From Edaphobacter flagellatus (GTDB taxonomy: Bacteria; Acidobacteriota; Terriglobia; Terriglobales; Acidobacteriaceae), in the NCBI RefSeq assembly GCF_025264665.1, contig NZ_CP073697.1, forward strand, positions 2,542,001 to 2,606,000: DNA of 64,000 nucleotides, read 5' to 3'. The translations under genes and the position numbers were made by a program. Below are positions 49,009 through 58,453 of the stretch, piece after piece. Each line of letters begins with the position of its first letter. Positions within the stretch are counted from its first letter, which is position 1. The notes beneath the pieces were generated by a model. It searched no databases, was not told the origin of the DNA, and saw only the letters and a program-made list of their open reading frames with translations.

Positions 49009-52000
49009 ACTGCACAATCAGTGTCAGATTCACCGTACGAGTCAGACCGGCACTCGTCGCAGTCACCGTCATGTTATAGGTCCCTGCCGGAGTCACAACT
49101 CCTCCTCCGCCCGATCCCGGCCCGGTGCGCGAGGGAATCAGCCTCCCCGCCCCGCATCCATTCGCCGCCAGCACAGCGCACAACGCAAGCACCGACACGA
49201 TCCTCCTGCGCCGCATGGCAAACACGCCGGCCGGAAGCAGTAAGACAGCCCACCCCATCTCCCCGCTTCTGCGAACCGCAGCGTTCGTCGTCCCTGTCAG
49301 CACGGTCACCGCCACGGTCGTCGCATTGCCGTCAATCGCCATCGTCGCGGGTGTAATCCTGCAGCTCGCGTTCTGGGGTGCGCCACTGCACGTCAACGCA
49401 GCACTCTGCCCCGCAACCGCAGCCCCTGAAGTAAACAGCAGCGGAAACACCGCATTCTGCCCGCTCGCGATCGTCGCGGTCGTCGATCCATTCCCCTCCA
49501 GCCGAAAGTCCACACCGGGCCCGGCAAGCGAAAGCGTATGCGGAGAATTCGGCGCATTCGACGCTACTGTCAGCGCGCCGTTACGTGTTCCCGACACGCC
49601 TGGAGCAAATGCAATCTGCAACGAGCACGCTGCGCCCGCTGCCACCGTGCTTCCGCACGTATTCGATCCCGGCACCACAACGAAGTCGCCACTGATCGCC
49701 AGCGTCGACAAAGCCAGCGGCACGCCGCCGTTGTTCGTCAGCGTCACCGCCTGCGGGGCCGAGCTCAACCCCACGCCTGTCGCCGGAAACGTCAGCCCAA
49801 ACAACGGCGACAGCGAAACCCCCGCCGGAGCCACACCCGTACCTGCGAGCGCCACCGTCTGTGTGCGGTACTGATCGCTCACCGTCAGCACGCCGCTCGC
49901 CAGCCCCAGCGACTTCGGCTGAAAGACCACCATCACCGCACACGTAGAGTGAGCCGCCAGCGAGTTGCCGCACGCATTCGTCGCTGCAAAGTCGCCCGTC
50001 GTCTGCGCGGCAATCAGCGTCAGCGCCACATCGCCGGTATTCGTCAGCGTCACCTGCTGCACCGCGCTCGTCGTGCCCAGGGCCTGCGCTGCAAACGTCA
50101 ACGACATCGGCGCAAGCGCATCCGTGGCAGGCAGCACCGCACCGCCGCTCAGCGTTGCCGTCAGCGGACCGCCGTTGCCCGCAATGCTGAACGTCCCCGT
50201 TCGCGCACCCGAGGTCTTCGGCGTAAACGCAATTGCCACGGTGCAGCCCGCGCTTGCTCCCAGTGTCGAGCTGCACGTATTCGCTGTAATCGCAAAATCA
50301 CCCGTTACCGAGGCCGCTCCCAACGCGATGGTCGAGCCGCCCGTGTTTGACACGGTGATATTCTCCGCCGCGCTCGTCGCGTTGACCGCCGTCTGCGGAA
50401 AGCTCAGTGCCACCGGAGTCAGCACCACCGCGCCCGCCGTTGTCGCCGTGCCGCTCAGCGCAACCGTCCCCTGGCCTCCCGCAACATTCGCATACACCGT
50501 CATCGTCGAGGACCGCGCTCCCGCCGCCGCGGGAACAAACATCACGCTGATGCTGCAGCTTTGCCCCGCCGCGATACTCGCGCCTACACAGGTATCCGTC
50601 TCGGTAAACTCCGCCTGCGGCCCGAGCGGCAGCTGTGTTGCCGAGATCGCAATCTGGCTCACTCGCAACGAAGCCAGACCCGTATTCGTCACCGCTACGA
50701 TTTGCGCCGCGCTCTGCGTCGCCACCGCCTGGCTGAAAAAACTTAGCGCAGTCGGCGAAATCGTCATCAGAGGCTGCGCCGCGCTCGATGCCGTCAGCAG
50801 CGGAATCTGCCACACGCCACGTCCATACGTTCCTACACGCAACTCGCCCGCGCGCCCATCGCCGGTCGGCATCGCAGCGGCCGCAATCAGCGTGGTAGCA
50901 GGAGCATTCGGCAGGCCCGTCCCCAACACGCTCCAGCAGTTCGTCGTCTCACAGCTTGTAATCTGCGTTGTTGCATATACGCCTCCATCCGTCGCCACAT
51001 ACACCGTGTTGGCATCGTTTGGGTCAACCGCAACAGCATTCGCTGGCACATTCTGCAGATTGCGTGTCACATCGCTCCAGCTCGCGCCTGCATTCGTCGA
51101 CCGATATACATGCGCACTGTTGAAGCCTCGGATCGTCGCATACACCGTGCGTCCCGTCGCGTCGTGCGGATCGACGAAGATCGACGAGACGTCATACCCA
51201 TAGGGATTGAACGCAGGCGTCACTCCCGGCGTCGTCACTGGCGAGCTCGTCACATCGCTCCACGTACTGTTTCCTGTTGTTGTACCCGCGGCCTGGGTTA
51301 CGAAGAGATGGCCGCCCGCGCTCGCCCCGCCCGTCAACGTTCCGGCAAGCCCTGCGTAGATCACCTGCGACCCCGCATTCTGCGCGCTCGTCGCACCCGA
51401 AGCAGCTCCACCAGCGGCGACAGACCGCACCACACCATTCGCCGCCGTACATGCCGAAGACTGCGGACCGCTCAACATGCTGCTGATCGCATTCGCCGTC
51501 GACCACTGTGTCCCATCGTTTCCCGGGCCGCGCCATACGCGGCACGTGCCGACGATGGCATTTGAAGTCAGAACAGGGTCCAGCAGCCACGGCGTCTGAA
51601 TCAGCGTCAGGTCGCGTGACACCTGCGCCGGCCCAATCGTCGGCGTACCCGCAAAGTCTGCCGCCGTACACGAGCCTCCGTTCGCGCACCGGCGAAGACT
51701 TACACCTGCCGCCGTTGTCACATACCAGAGCGCAGGATTCGCCGGATCAATAGCAACATTGCCGCCCTCGCCCGTTGCAAGCTGCGTCCATACCGTCGAA
51801 CCGTCTGTCGCTGCACTCGTCGTTCCCGCCGTACCGTTCGCACCCATGCCTGCAAGCAACGTTGCTGCATCCGTCGGATGATGCGCCAGGCTCTGCACCT
51901 GTGCCAGCGAGCCAAGCGCAGCGTTCAGATTGTCGAAGTGTGTCGCATCATCCGCCGAACACGGCGTCGCCTGCTGATTCACGCCATCGGTCGAGCGCCA

Positions 52001-53386
52001 GATCCCGCCATCGTTGCCGATCAGCAATGTCGGTTGCCCCGCCGTAGCGATCGCCGCAATCGCATGTTGGGCAGGTGCCACCCGCGCTGGAGCGACGCAC
52101 CCATTCAACGCATTCGTCGCGTTGCGCATCGTCGAGCATCCCGCCGTCAGACTGCAGCGGTACAGATCCACCGTACCCGCATAAATCAGTGTGTCGGCCC
52201 CCGCAGCCGCTGCGGCCAGCGAAAGGTTGTAGTCTCCCTGCGCAATCGCCGTGCTCCCGCCGCCAACTTCAAGCGAGCTGCCACCCAGCCTCTGAGCGAA
52301 GGCCACATTCGCTGCGCACACACTCCCCGTCGCGCTGCATGCATCGCGCCACAGGCCCTGATCGCGATTGTTGATGTCTACCGTCAGTGCGTACGTATCA
52401 CCGCTCATCGGCTCAACTGCCAGCGCACCACGAAAGATCGGGCAGCCGGTCGATCCTTGCAGGTCGGTATTCGCAGGACACGCCGCTGTCGTCAATCCTG
52501 CTCCCGGCTGCTGCGCCAGACGTGTCCACGTCACGCCATCGGCAGACTCGTAATACCCATGAAAACGTATCGCCGCATAAAACCGTTGTCGCACCGGGTT
52601 CCACACCACCGCCGTCGCCGCATTGCCTCCGTGGTTCCCGCCATTCAGCAACGGACGCTGCACATACTGGCCCGCATCCATCACCGTGCTCATCCGCCAC
52701 GTCACGCCATAATCGGTCGAGTAGTACAGGCCCATCACACTGTTCGTTGGATCGGCTGCGCCCGTCAGCACGCCCAGCGCCGACTGCGACACGGCCGCAA
52801 CGACCGTTCCTGGCGTCGCTGTGCTCCACGACAGCCCGGCAAACGCCAGCCCGGCAAAGCTGTGTGTGCCGTTCGCGCCATCCTGCGAGCTGCGCGTTAG
52901 TGTCCACGTCAGCCCAGCGTCGGCCGAGCGCAGCAACCCCTCGCCGGAGTACGAATCCGTCGCATCGTTCGGATCGCCCGTTCCCGCCAGCACAATATTG
53001 TTCTGCGCCGACAGCGCGCCAATCGACAGTGAAGGGACCGCCGCACTGCGCGCATTCGCGCTAAACACCGGAAGTGTATCTGTCAGAGGAACAAATGCGA
53101 CCGACCCAGCCGCCGCGCGCGCGTTCGTCGACTTCCACACGCCGCCGCCTGTCGTTCCCACATAAACCGTATTGCCCGTCGCATCGACAGGATCGACGGC
53201 AATCGCCGTCACGCGCCCCGTCACCTTGCCGTAGGATGCAGTCGCAACCTGCGCCGGACCCAGCGGCTGCCACGCCGCATTCAATCCCGTCTGCTGCGCC
53301 GTCATCGCCTGCGGAAGAAGCAGCATCGCCGCCGTCACAAGACGTATATGCACCGCGACGAGTTGCCGAAAGAAACGATGGCCCAT
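49007..53386 (-). CDS. Giant secreted beta-propeller/HYDIN-repeat protein
   Basis: A 1459-residue exported protein. After a signal peptide (VTAAMLLLPQAMTAQ) come VPS10/BNR-type propeller repeats (about 35-875; for example GVWKSTNA, LLRSADAGLTWT, VYRSTNAGASWSDV) and then four HYDIN-like choice-of-anchor D repeats (about 880-1290) that share L(S/T)F...N(T/N)G. The last 90 residues hold LLPAGVFAMRRRR, a hydrophobic stretch ending NGCGAG, and a closing GTYNMTVTATSAGLTRTVNLTLIVQ. It is likely a cell-surface adhesin or matrix protein. No catalytic motif is visible. Confidence 0.8.
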   Translation of the reverse strand: MGHRFFRQLVAVHIRLVTAAMLLLPQAMTAQQTGLNAAWQPLGPAQVATASYGKVTGRVTAIAVDPVDATGNTVYVGTTGGGVWKSTNARAAAGSVAFVPLTDTLPVFSANARSAAVPSLSIGALSAQNNIVLAGTGDPNDATDSYSGEGLLRSADAGLTWTLTRSSQDGANGTHSFAGLAFAGLSWSTATPGTVVAAVSQSALGVLTGAADPTNSVMGLYYSTDYGVTWRMSTVMDAGQYVQRPLLNGGNHGGNAATAVVWNPVRQRFYAAIRFHGYYESADGVTWTRLAQQPGAGLTTAACPANTDLQGSTGCPIFRGALAVEPMSGDTYALTVDINNRDQGLWRDACSATGSVCAANVAFAQRLGGSSLEVGGGSTAIAQGDYNLSLAAAAAGADTLIYAGTVDLYRCSLTAGCSTMRNATNALNGCVAPARVAPAQHAIAAIATAGQPTLLIGNDGGIWRSTDGVNQQATPCSADDATHFDNLNAALGSLAQVQSLAHHPTDAATLLAGMGANGTAGTTSAATDGSTVWTQLATGEGGNVAIDPANPALWYVTTAAGVSLRRCANGGSCTAADFAGTPTIGPAQVSRDLTLIQTPWLLDPVLTSNAIVGTCRVWRGPGNDGTQWSTANAISSMLSGPQSSACTAANGVVRSVAAGGAASGATSAQNAGSQVIYAGLAGTLTGGASAGGHLFVTQAAGTTTGNSTWSDVTSSPVTTPGVTPAFNPYGYDVSSIFVDPHDATGRTVYATIRGFNSAHVYRSTNAGASWSDVTRNLQNVPANAVAVDPNDANTVYVATDGGVYATTQITSCETTNCWSVLGTGLPNAPATTLIAAAAMPTGDGRAGELRVGTYGRGVWQIPLLTASSAAQPLMTISPTALSFFSQAVATQSAAQIVAVTNTGLASLRVSQIAISATQLPLGPQAEFTETDTCVGASIAAGQSCSISVMFVPAAAGARSSTMTVYANVAGGQGTVALSGTATTAGAVVLTPVALSFPQTAVNATSAAENITVSNTGGSTIALGAASVTGDFAITANTCSSTLGASAGCTVAIAFTPKTSGARTGTFSIAGNGGPLTATLSGGAVLPATDALAPMSLTFAAQALGTTSAVQQVTLTNTGDVALTLIAAQTTGDFAATNACGNSLAAHSTCAVMVVFQPKSLGLASGVLTVSDQYRTQTVALAGTGVAPAGVSLSPLFGLTFPATGVGLSSAPQAVTLTNNGGVPLALSTLAISGDFVVVPGSNTCGSTVAAGAACSLQIAFAPGVSGTRNGALTVASNAPNSPHTLSLAGPGVDFRLEGNGSTTATIASGQNAVFPLLFTSGAAVAGQSAALTCSGAPQNASCRITPATMAIDGNATTVAVTVLTGTTNAAVRRSGEMGWAVLLLPAGVFAMRRRRIVSVLALCAVLAANGCGAGRLIPSRTGPGSGGGGVVTPAGTYNMTVTATSAGLTRTVNLTLIVQ

Positions 53387-53516
53387 AAGGCGTGCTTGCT
53401 GCTCTACGCAGACACCTGCTCTTGATGCTCATCGGTCACACTGCCTCAAGTCAATGACGCATCCGTGCGAAGTATGCATCCAGTATCGGAAAAGGATAAG
53501 AACGCTCTAATTTTTC

Positions 53517-54734
53517 TTACGCCGCGCGTCCCGCAGCAGCACCCGAAGCCCACGCCCACTGAAAGTTATACCCACCCAGCCAGCCCGTCACATCCACCAC
53601 CTCGCCGATGAAGTACAGCCCCGGCACTTTCCTGCTCTCCATCGTTGCTGCATGCAGCTCATCGGTGCTCACGCCACCGGCCGTCACCTCAGCCTTCGCA
53701 TAGCCCTCCGTCCCTACGGGCACCACGCGCCACGTATGCAACCCACGCTCGAACTCCTCCAGCGCAGCATTCGTCCAGCCCTTCGGAGGCATTGCCGCAA
53801 CCCATCGCTCCGCCAGCCGCCCTGGCAGCACCGCACGCAACGCCGCCACAGCTGCACCCGCATCGCGCCGTGCGTTCTTCTCCAGCAGCGGACGCACCAC
53901 ACCCACGCGATCGGGAGTCATATCCAGCTCGATCGCTGTCCCCGGCATCCAGTACGACGAGGCCTGCAGTATCGCCGGACCGCTCAGCCCGCGATGCGTC
54001 ACCAGCATCTTCTCCCGGAACCGCACCGCGCGCTTCGCCCCCGTCGCCCTCGTCGCGCCAGCCGTCACTTCCGCCGCCGCCACAACCTCCGTCGAGACAC
54101 CCGACAGATCGCACCACCGCACCCGATCGTCTTCGCTCAGGACCAAGGGCACCAGCGCCGGCCTGCAAGCCACAACCCGCAATCCGAACTGCTCCGCCAG
54201 CCGATAGCCGAAGTCCGTCGCGCCCATCTTCGGGATCGAAAGGCCACCCGTGGCCACCACAACCGAAGCCGCGGCAAAACCTCCCGCACTCGTCTCCACC
54301 ACGAACCGAGCCGCGCCGCGACTCTGCGTCTTCACGCTCTCAATTACCGCGCGCGTCACAATCCGCACCCCAGCCGCCGCGCACTCGCTCTCCAGCATCT
54401 TCACGATGTCCTGCGCCGAGCGATCGCAGAACAGCTGCCCCAGCGTCTTCTCGTGGTACGGAATCACGTGCTTCTCCACCAGGGCAATGATCTCTGCCGG
54501 AGCGAACCCCGCCAGCGCCGACTTCGCAAAATGCGGGTTCGACGACAGAAAATTCTCCGCCCGCGCATTCATATTCGTGAAGTTACACCGCCCGCCACCC
54601 GAAATCAGGATCTTCTTCCCAATCCGCTCCGCATGGTCCAGCACCACCACGCGGCGGCCCCGGCGGCCGGCTTCAATCGCGCACATCAGCCCGGCAGCGC
54701 CTGCTCCCAGCACAACCACATCCAACGTCTGCAC
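53517..54734 (-). CDS. HI0933-family FAD-dependent oxidoreductase
   Basis: A 405-residue flavoprotein with a GTG start at 54734 preceded by AGGGAG; the frame is open a further 30 codons. The FAD motif VVVLGAGAAGLMCAIEAGRRG is at the N-terminus, HAERIGKKILISGGGRCNFTN is the HI0933 signature, and ATGGLSIPKMGATDFGY and a C-terminal YFIGEVVDVTGWLGGYNFQWAW complete the family pattern. Some relatives reduce unsaturated bile-acid or aromatic substrates; the function here is unknown. The divergent lipoprotein gene starts 138 bases away on the other strand. Confidence 0.92.
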   Translation of the reverse strand: MQTLDVVVLGAGAAGLMCAIEAGRRGRRVVVLDHAERIGKKILISGGGRCNFTNMNARAENFLSSNPHFAKSALAGFAPAEIIALVEKHVIPYHEKTLGQLFCDRSAQDIVKMLESECAAAGVRIVTRAVIESVKTQSRGAARFVVETSAGGFAAASVVVATGGLSIPKMGATDFGYRLAEQFGLRVVACRPALVPLVLSEDDRVRWCDLSGVSTEVVAAAEVTAGATRATGAKRAVRFREKMLVTHRGLSGPAILQASSYWMPGTAIELDMTPDRVGVVRPLLEKNARRDAGAAVAALRAVLPGRLAERWVAAMPPKGWTNAALEEFERGLHTWRVVPVGTEGYAKAEVTAGGVSTDELHAATMESRKVPGLYFIGEVVDVTGWLGGYNFQWAWASGAAAGRAA

Positions 54735-54871
54735 GCACACTCCCTGCCGCAATCCTATCAATCTGCTGCAACTTCCGCGCCATTGTTGCCAAATCGGCAC
54801 TCGCCTTAAATCGTGTGATAGCACGCGGCGCGGCCTCTATACGAGGGCTGCGTCTGCCAGGAGATGGTCTC

Positions 54872-56731
54872 TTGCTGAATAAAAACTTCCGGCTCGCTTC
54901 GGTCCTGTCGATCGCTGGCGCTGCCCTTGCGGTTCTCTCTGTCACGGGATGCAGCATGCAGTCCAGCGCACCGGCATCCTCCGTTGCCGGCTCCAACTTC
55001 AGCGGACAGATCATGGGAGGCGGCCAGCCCATCGCCAACGCCAACCTCCAGCTCTACGCCCCGTCCACCAACGGATACGGCGCAGCCTCCGCCCCGCTCT
55101 TCACCCGCGGCGTCACCTCCGACGCCAACGGACGCTTCAACTTCACCGGCGCCTACACCTGCCCGTCGCCCTCCACCCCCGTCTACCTCACCATTACCGG
55201 AGGCAACCCCGGCCTGCCCGCAGGAACCAACAACACCGCGCTTGCGCTGATGGGTCTGCTCGGCTACTGCGGCGATCTCACGCCCTCCAGCTTCTTTGTG
55301 ATTAACGAGGTCACCACCGTCGCCGCTGTCTGGGCTCTCTCGCCCTTCATGCTCGACTACGCCCACATCGGCACCAGCTCAACCAACGTGCAGGGACTCA
55401 GCAACGCCTTCGCCACCGCGCAGCTTCTCGTTGATATCCGCACCGGCCGCGCACCTGGCTCCGCTCCCTCCATCGCACTCGTACCCACGGCCGAGATCAA
55501 CACCCTCGGAGCCATCCTCGCCTCCTGCGTCAACTCCAACGGCAGCACCTCCCCCTCCGCCGGTTGCGGACGCCTCTTTACCGCCGCCACCCCCTTCGGC
55601 GGCCACACGCCCACCGACACCATCGCCGCTGCGCTCGCCATCGCGCGCAACCCCGGCAATAATGTCAACGCACTCTTCAACCGCGCCTCTACCATTGGCA
55701 GCTTCACCCCGCTGCTGGCCTACGCTCCCCCCGACTGGACCATCTCCCTCGACTTCGTCGCCCCCGACTTCCAGCAGCCCTACGATCTCGCCATCGACTC
55801 CCAGGGCAACGCCTGGGTACTCGCACAGGGCACGACCTCACCCGGCTCGTCGAATATCAGCGTCCTCTCCAGCACCTCCGGCGTCATCGGCTCCTATCCG
55901 CAAAACGGAGCCGCCTACGGCCACATGGCCATCGACCCCTACGACGGCCCCTGGCTCACCAACAATGCCTACAACTCCGTCGCCCGCCTCGGCAGCTCCG
56001 GCGGAGTCGCCTCCGGCAACTACAACAGCGGCGGCATCGTCGGTCCTGGTCCCATCGCCTTCGACGGATACGGCAACGTCTGGGTCGGCAACAACAATGC
56101 CACCGTCACCAAGCTCAACGCCAGCGGCTCGTCTGGCATCAACTTCCCCACCAACGGTGCCTCTGCCGCCGTCGATATCGCCCTCGATCCCTTCGGTGCC
56201 ATCTGGATGACCGACAGCGGAGCCGATCAGGTTGAAGTGCTCTCCAACAACGGAGCCGCCGGCACCGGCTCGCCCTACTCCGGCGCCGGGTTGAGCGGCC
56301 CCTTCGGCATCGCCGTCGATTCCTCCGGCGGAGCCTGGGTCGCCAACAACACCGCTAACAGTCTGAGCCACCTCACCGGATCGGGCACTGCCGTCGCCGG
56401 CAGCCCCTACTCCGGCGCAGGCCTCAGCAGTCCCGTCGATCTTCAGGTCGATGGACTCGGCAACGTCTGGGTCGTCAACACCGGCAACAGCTCCGTCTCA
56501 GAGTTCCTCAATACCGGCATCGCCCAGTCCGGCGGAGCAGGCTACGGCAGCTCCATGCTCTACAACCCCTTCCGCGCCGCGATCGACAAATCCGGCAACG
56601 TCTGGGTCGCCAACCTCGGAACTACCACGGCAGGAACGGGCATGATCACCGAGATCGTCGGAGCCGCAGCCCCGGTCGTCACCCCGGCCTCGGTCGCCAT
56701 CCGCAACAACGCACTCAACCAGCGCCCCTGA
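54872..56731 (+). CDS. Beta-propeller lipoprotein (NHL/virginiamycin-lyase-like repeats)
   Basis: A 619-residue lipoprotein. The preferred start is TTG at 54872, eight bases after AGGAG, because it begins a clean lipoprotein signal ending VTGCSMQS; a GTG at 54815 would give 638 residues but lacks a ribosome-binding site. Residues about 45-115 hold a Cna-B-like fold; about 300-600 contains propeller repeats such as PYDLAIDSQGNAWVL, PIAFDGYGNVWVGNN, GIAVDSSGGAWVANN and DLQVDGLGNVWVVN. Such propellers bind ligands or act in cell-wall-associated interactions. Function unknown. Terminated at 56749-56785. Confidence 0.8.
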   Translation: MLNKNFRLASVLSIAGAALAVLSVTGCSMQSSAPASSVAGSNFSGQIMGGGQPIANANLQLYAPSTNGYGAASAPLFTRGVTSDANGRFNFTGAYTCPSPSTPVYLTITGGNPGLPAGTNNTALALMGLLGYCGDLTPSSFFVINEVTTVAAVWALSPFMLDYAHIGTSSTNVQGLSNAFATAQLLVDIRTGRAPGSAPSIALVPTAEINTLGAILASCVNSNGSTSPSAGCGRLFTAATPFGGHTPTDTIAAALAIARNPGNNVNALFNRASTIGSFTPLLAYAPPDWTISLDFVAPDFQQPYDLAIDSQGNAWVLAQGTTSPGSSNISVLSSTSGVIGSYPQNGAAYGHMAIDPYDGPWLTNNAYNSVARLGSSGGVASGNYNSGGIVGPGPIAFDGYGNVWVGNNNATVTKLNASGSSGINFPTNGASAAVDIALDPFGAIWMTDSGADQVEVLSNNGAAGTGSPYSGAGLSGPFGIAVDSSGGAWVANNTANSLSHLTGSGTAVAGSPYSGAGLSSPVDLQVDGLGNVWVVNTGNSSVSEFLNTGIAQSGGAGYGSSMLYNPFRAAIDKSGNVWVANLGTTTAGTGMITEIVGAAAPVVTPASVAIRNNALNQRP

Positions 56732-56748
56732 AAATTACAACCCATCAA

Positions 56749-56785
56749 AGAGAAAAGGCGCTCCTCGTTGGAGCGCCTTTTCTCT
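56749..56785. terminator. Strong terminator after the lipoprotein gene
   Basis: AGAGAAAAGGCGCTC and GAGCGCCTTTTCTCT form a 15-bp stem, extended by one pair into a six-base loop, with A/T runs on both sides. Confidence 0.92.
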
Positions 56786-56819
56786 CACAACGCTCCCGGT
56801 AACCCTCACTGCGTCATAA

Positions 56820-57076
56820 CCTTGTCAAGCCCAAAAACCCCACAACTCACACATTCCAAAGCAGATCCCGATTGCCGATTGACCCCATCCAATTTGCTAA
56901 ACTTTAAACATAGCTGAAAAAAGACCAGCCTCCGGCCCAAATTCGGAGGCTAATTCTTTTTGCATCAATACTTTGCCGTCAAACCCCGCGTTTTTTCAGG
57001 ACTTAGCTTAGGGACCGTGCCCCTAAGATTCATGTTCTGAATACTTTGCGCAAAAACGATGGGGGTGGGGGTAGGG
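56820..57076 (+). repeat. Intergenic element, copy B (promoter, terminator hairpin, G-run end)
   Basis: About 257 bases with the same order of blocks as copy A at 26805-27080. Inside: TTGACC (56879) and TTTAAA 18 bases on (promoter-like), then a hairpin AGCCTCCG/CGGAGGCT (56927-56951) followed by AATTCTTTTT, an intrinsic terminator for a transcript of about 45 bases. A second hairpin CTTAGGG/CCCTAAG (57007-57027) and the terminal GGGGGTGGGGG follow. The rlmI-like gene begins 20 bases after it, so it also forms the leader of that gene. Confidence 0.55.
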
Positions 57077-57095
57077 ACTATGCGACGATGAAGAG

Positions 57096-58379
57096 ATGTC
57101 ACGAGAGCGAAAAGAGCGACAGCCGCAAACCGTCGCAGGACAGTCCCACGGCCCCGCCGTCTCCATCACCCGCCGCGCCGCCGAAAGGCTCCGTGCCGGT
57201 CACCTCTGGGTCTATCGCTCCGACGCCGAAACCCTCATCCCCCGCGAGGGAGAGGATGCCATCGCGCCCGGCGTGCTCGTCACCGTCGTCGACAGCCGTG
57301 GCATCCCGCTTGGCTCCGGCCTCTACAGTTCGGCCTCGCAGATCGCCGTCCGCATGGTCAGCACGCAGCCCGCGCTCAGCCGCGAGACATATCTCGTCGA
57401 CGTCGCCGAGCGCTTGAACGCTGCCCTCGACCTCCGCGAGGCGTTGGCCCCATCCAGCCAGCAAAACGACTCCGCAAGGCTCGTCTTCGCCGAAGCCGAT
57501 GCACTGCCCGGCATCGTTGCCGACCGCTACAACGACCTCATCATCCTGCAGCTTCTCGCGCAAGGCACCGCGCAGCCCGACCTCCGCGCAACCTTCACGC
57601 AGGTCGTTCGAGAACGCTTCGGCTCCAGCGTCCATACCATCGTCGAGCGGCCCGACCCGCGCATCCGCGAGCTTGAAGAGCTGGAATCTCCTTCATCCGA
57701 GCCGCTGTATCAACAAAGCCCCGAAGCGAAGCTCGCCACTATCTTCACCATCAACAATCTCCGCTTTCACTACGACGCCAGCGCAGGACAGAAAACCGGA
57801 GCCTTCCTCGATCAACGCCTCAACTACGCTGCCGCGGCAGCGCACGCGCACGGCGTTGCACTCGACATCTGCACCTATCAAGGCGGCTTCGCGCTGCACC
57901 TGGCACAAAACTGCGATCGAGTCACTGGAGTCGATGTCAGCCGCGCCGCACTCGAAGTGGCCGACCGCAATCTGGAACTCAACGCTCCTAAACTGCGCGC
58001 CGAAGTCGACTGGATCGAGGCCGACGCCTTCGAGCTGCTGCGCGAATACGACGCAACCAGCCAGCGCTTCGATACGATCGTGCTCGACCCTCCCGCCTTC
58101 GCTAAATCGAAACGCGCCGTTGAAGGCGCGCTGCGCGGCTATAAGGAGATGAACCTGCGCGCTCTGCGCATGCTTCGCGCTGGAGGAAAGCTCATTACCT
58201 GCTCCTGCTCGCACCACGTCGCACGCGAAGAGTTCGTCGCTGCCACCGCCGCAGCCGCAGCCGACGCAGGACGCCGCGTGCAGGTGCTCGAAACCCGCGC
58301 TGCCGCACCCGATCATCCCGAGATCCTGACGCTCCCCGAGACTGCTTACCTAAAGTGCCTGATCTGTCGCGTGGCGTAA
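57096..58379 (+). CDS. rlmI: RlmI-like class I rRNA cytosine methyltransferase
   Basis: A 427-residue protein of the RlmI/PUA family. An N-terminal PUA-like domain (about 25-105; SITRRAAERLRAGHLWVYRSDAE and VDSRGIPLGSGLYSS) precedes an RlmI-type domain and the SAM fold (about 215-425): KTGAFLDQRLN, DICTYQGGFALH, LDPPAFAKSK (motif IV) and LITCSCSHHVAREEF (motif VI). RlmI methylates C1962 of 23S rRNA; the exact target in this group is inferred. Copy B of the intergenic element lies immediately upstream. It ends before the hairpin at 58411-58434. Confidence 0.9.
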   Translation: MSRERKERQPQTVAGQSHGPAVSITRRAAERLRAGHLWVYRSDAETLIPREGEDAIAPGVLVTVVDSRGIPLGSGLYSSASQIAVRMVSTQPALSRETYLVDVAERLNAALDLREALAPSSQQNDSARLVFAEADALPGIVADRYNDLIILQLLAQGTAQPDLRATFTQVVRERFGSSVHTIVERPDPRIRELEELESPSSEPLYQQSPEAKLATIFTINNLRFHYDASAGQKTGAFLDQRLNYAAAAAHAHGVALDICTYQGGFALHLAQNCDRVTGVDVSRAALEVADRNLELNAPKLRAEVDWIEADAFELLREYDATSQRFDTIVLDPPAFAKSKRAVEGALRGYKEMNLRALRMLRAGGKLITCSCSHHVAREEFVAATAAAAADAGRRVQVLETRAAAPDHPEILTLPETAYLKCLICRVA

Positions 58380-58410
58380 ACCGATCTAAAAACCCGAAAG
58401 TTAAAAAGAA

Positions 58411-58434
58411 AAGGGCCTCGCAAGCGAGGCCCTT
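58411..58434. terminator. Bidirectional terminator
   Basis: AAGGGCCTCGC and GCGAGGCCCTT form an 11-bp stem with an AA turn between the convergent rlmI-like and receptor genes. A-rich sequence precedes it, giving T's on the minus strand. Confidence 0.88.
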
Positions 58435-58453
58435 CAGTATTTCCATCACACAG

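Noticed and set aside
51878..52900. 340-codon plus-strand frame inside the giant secreted gene
   Set aside because: Arg/His/Gln-rich shadow of the propeller-coding strand, without a ribosome-binding site or homology signal.
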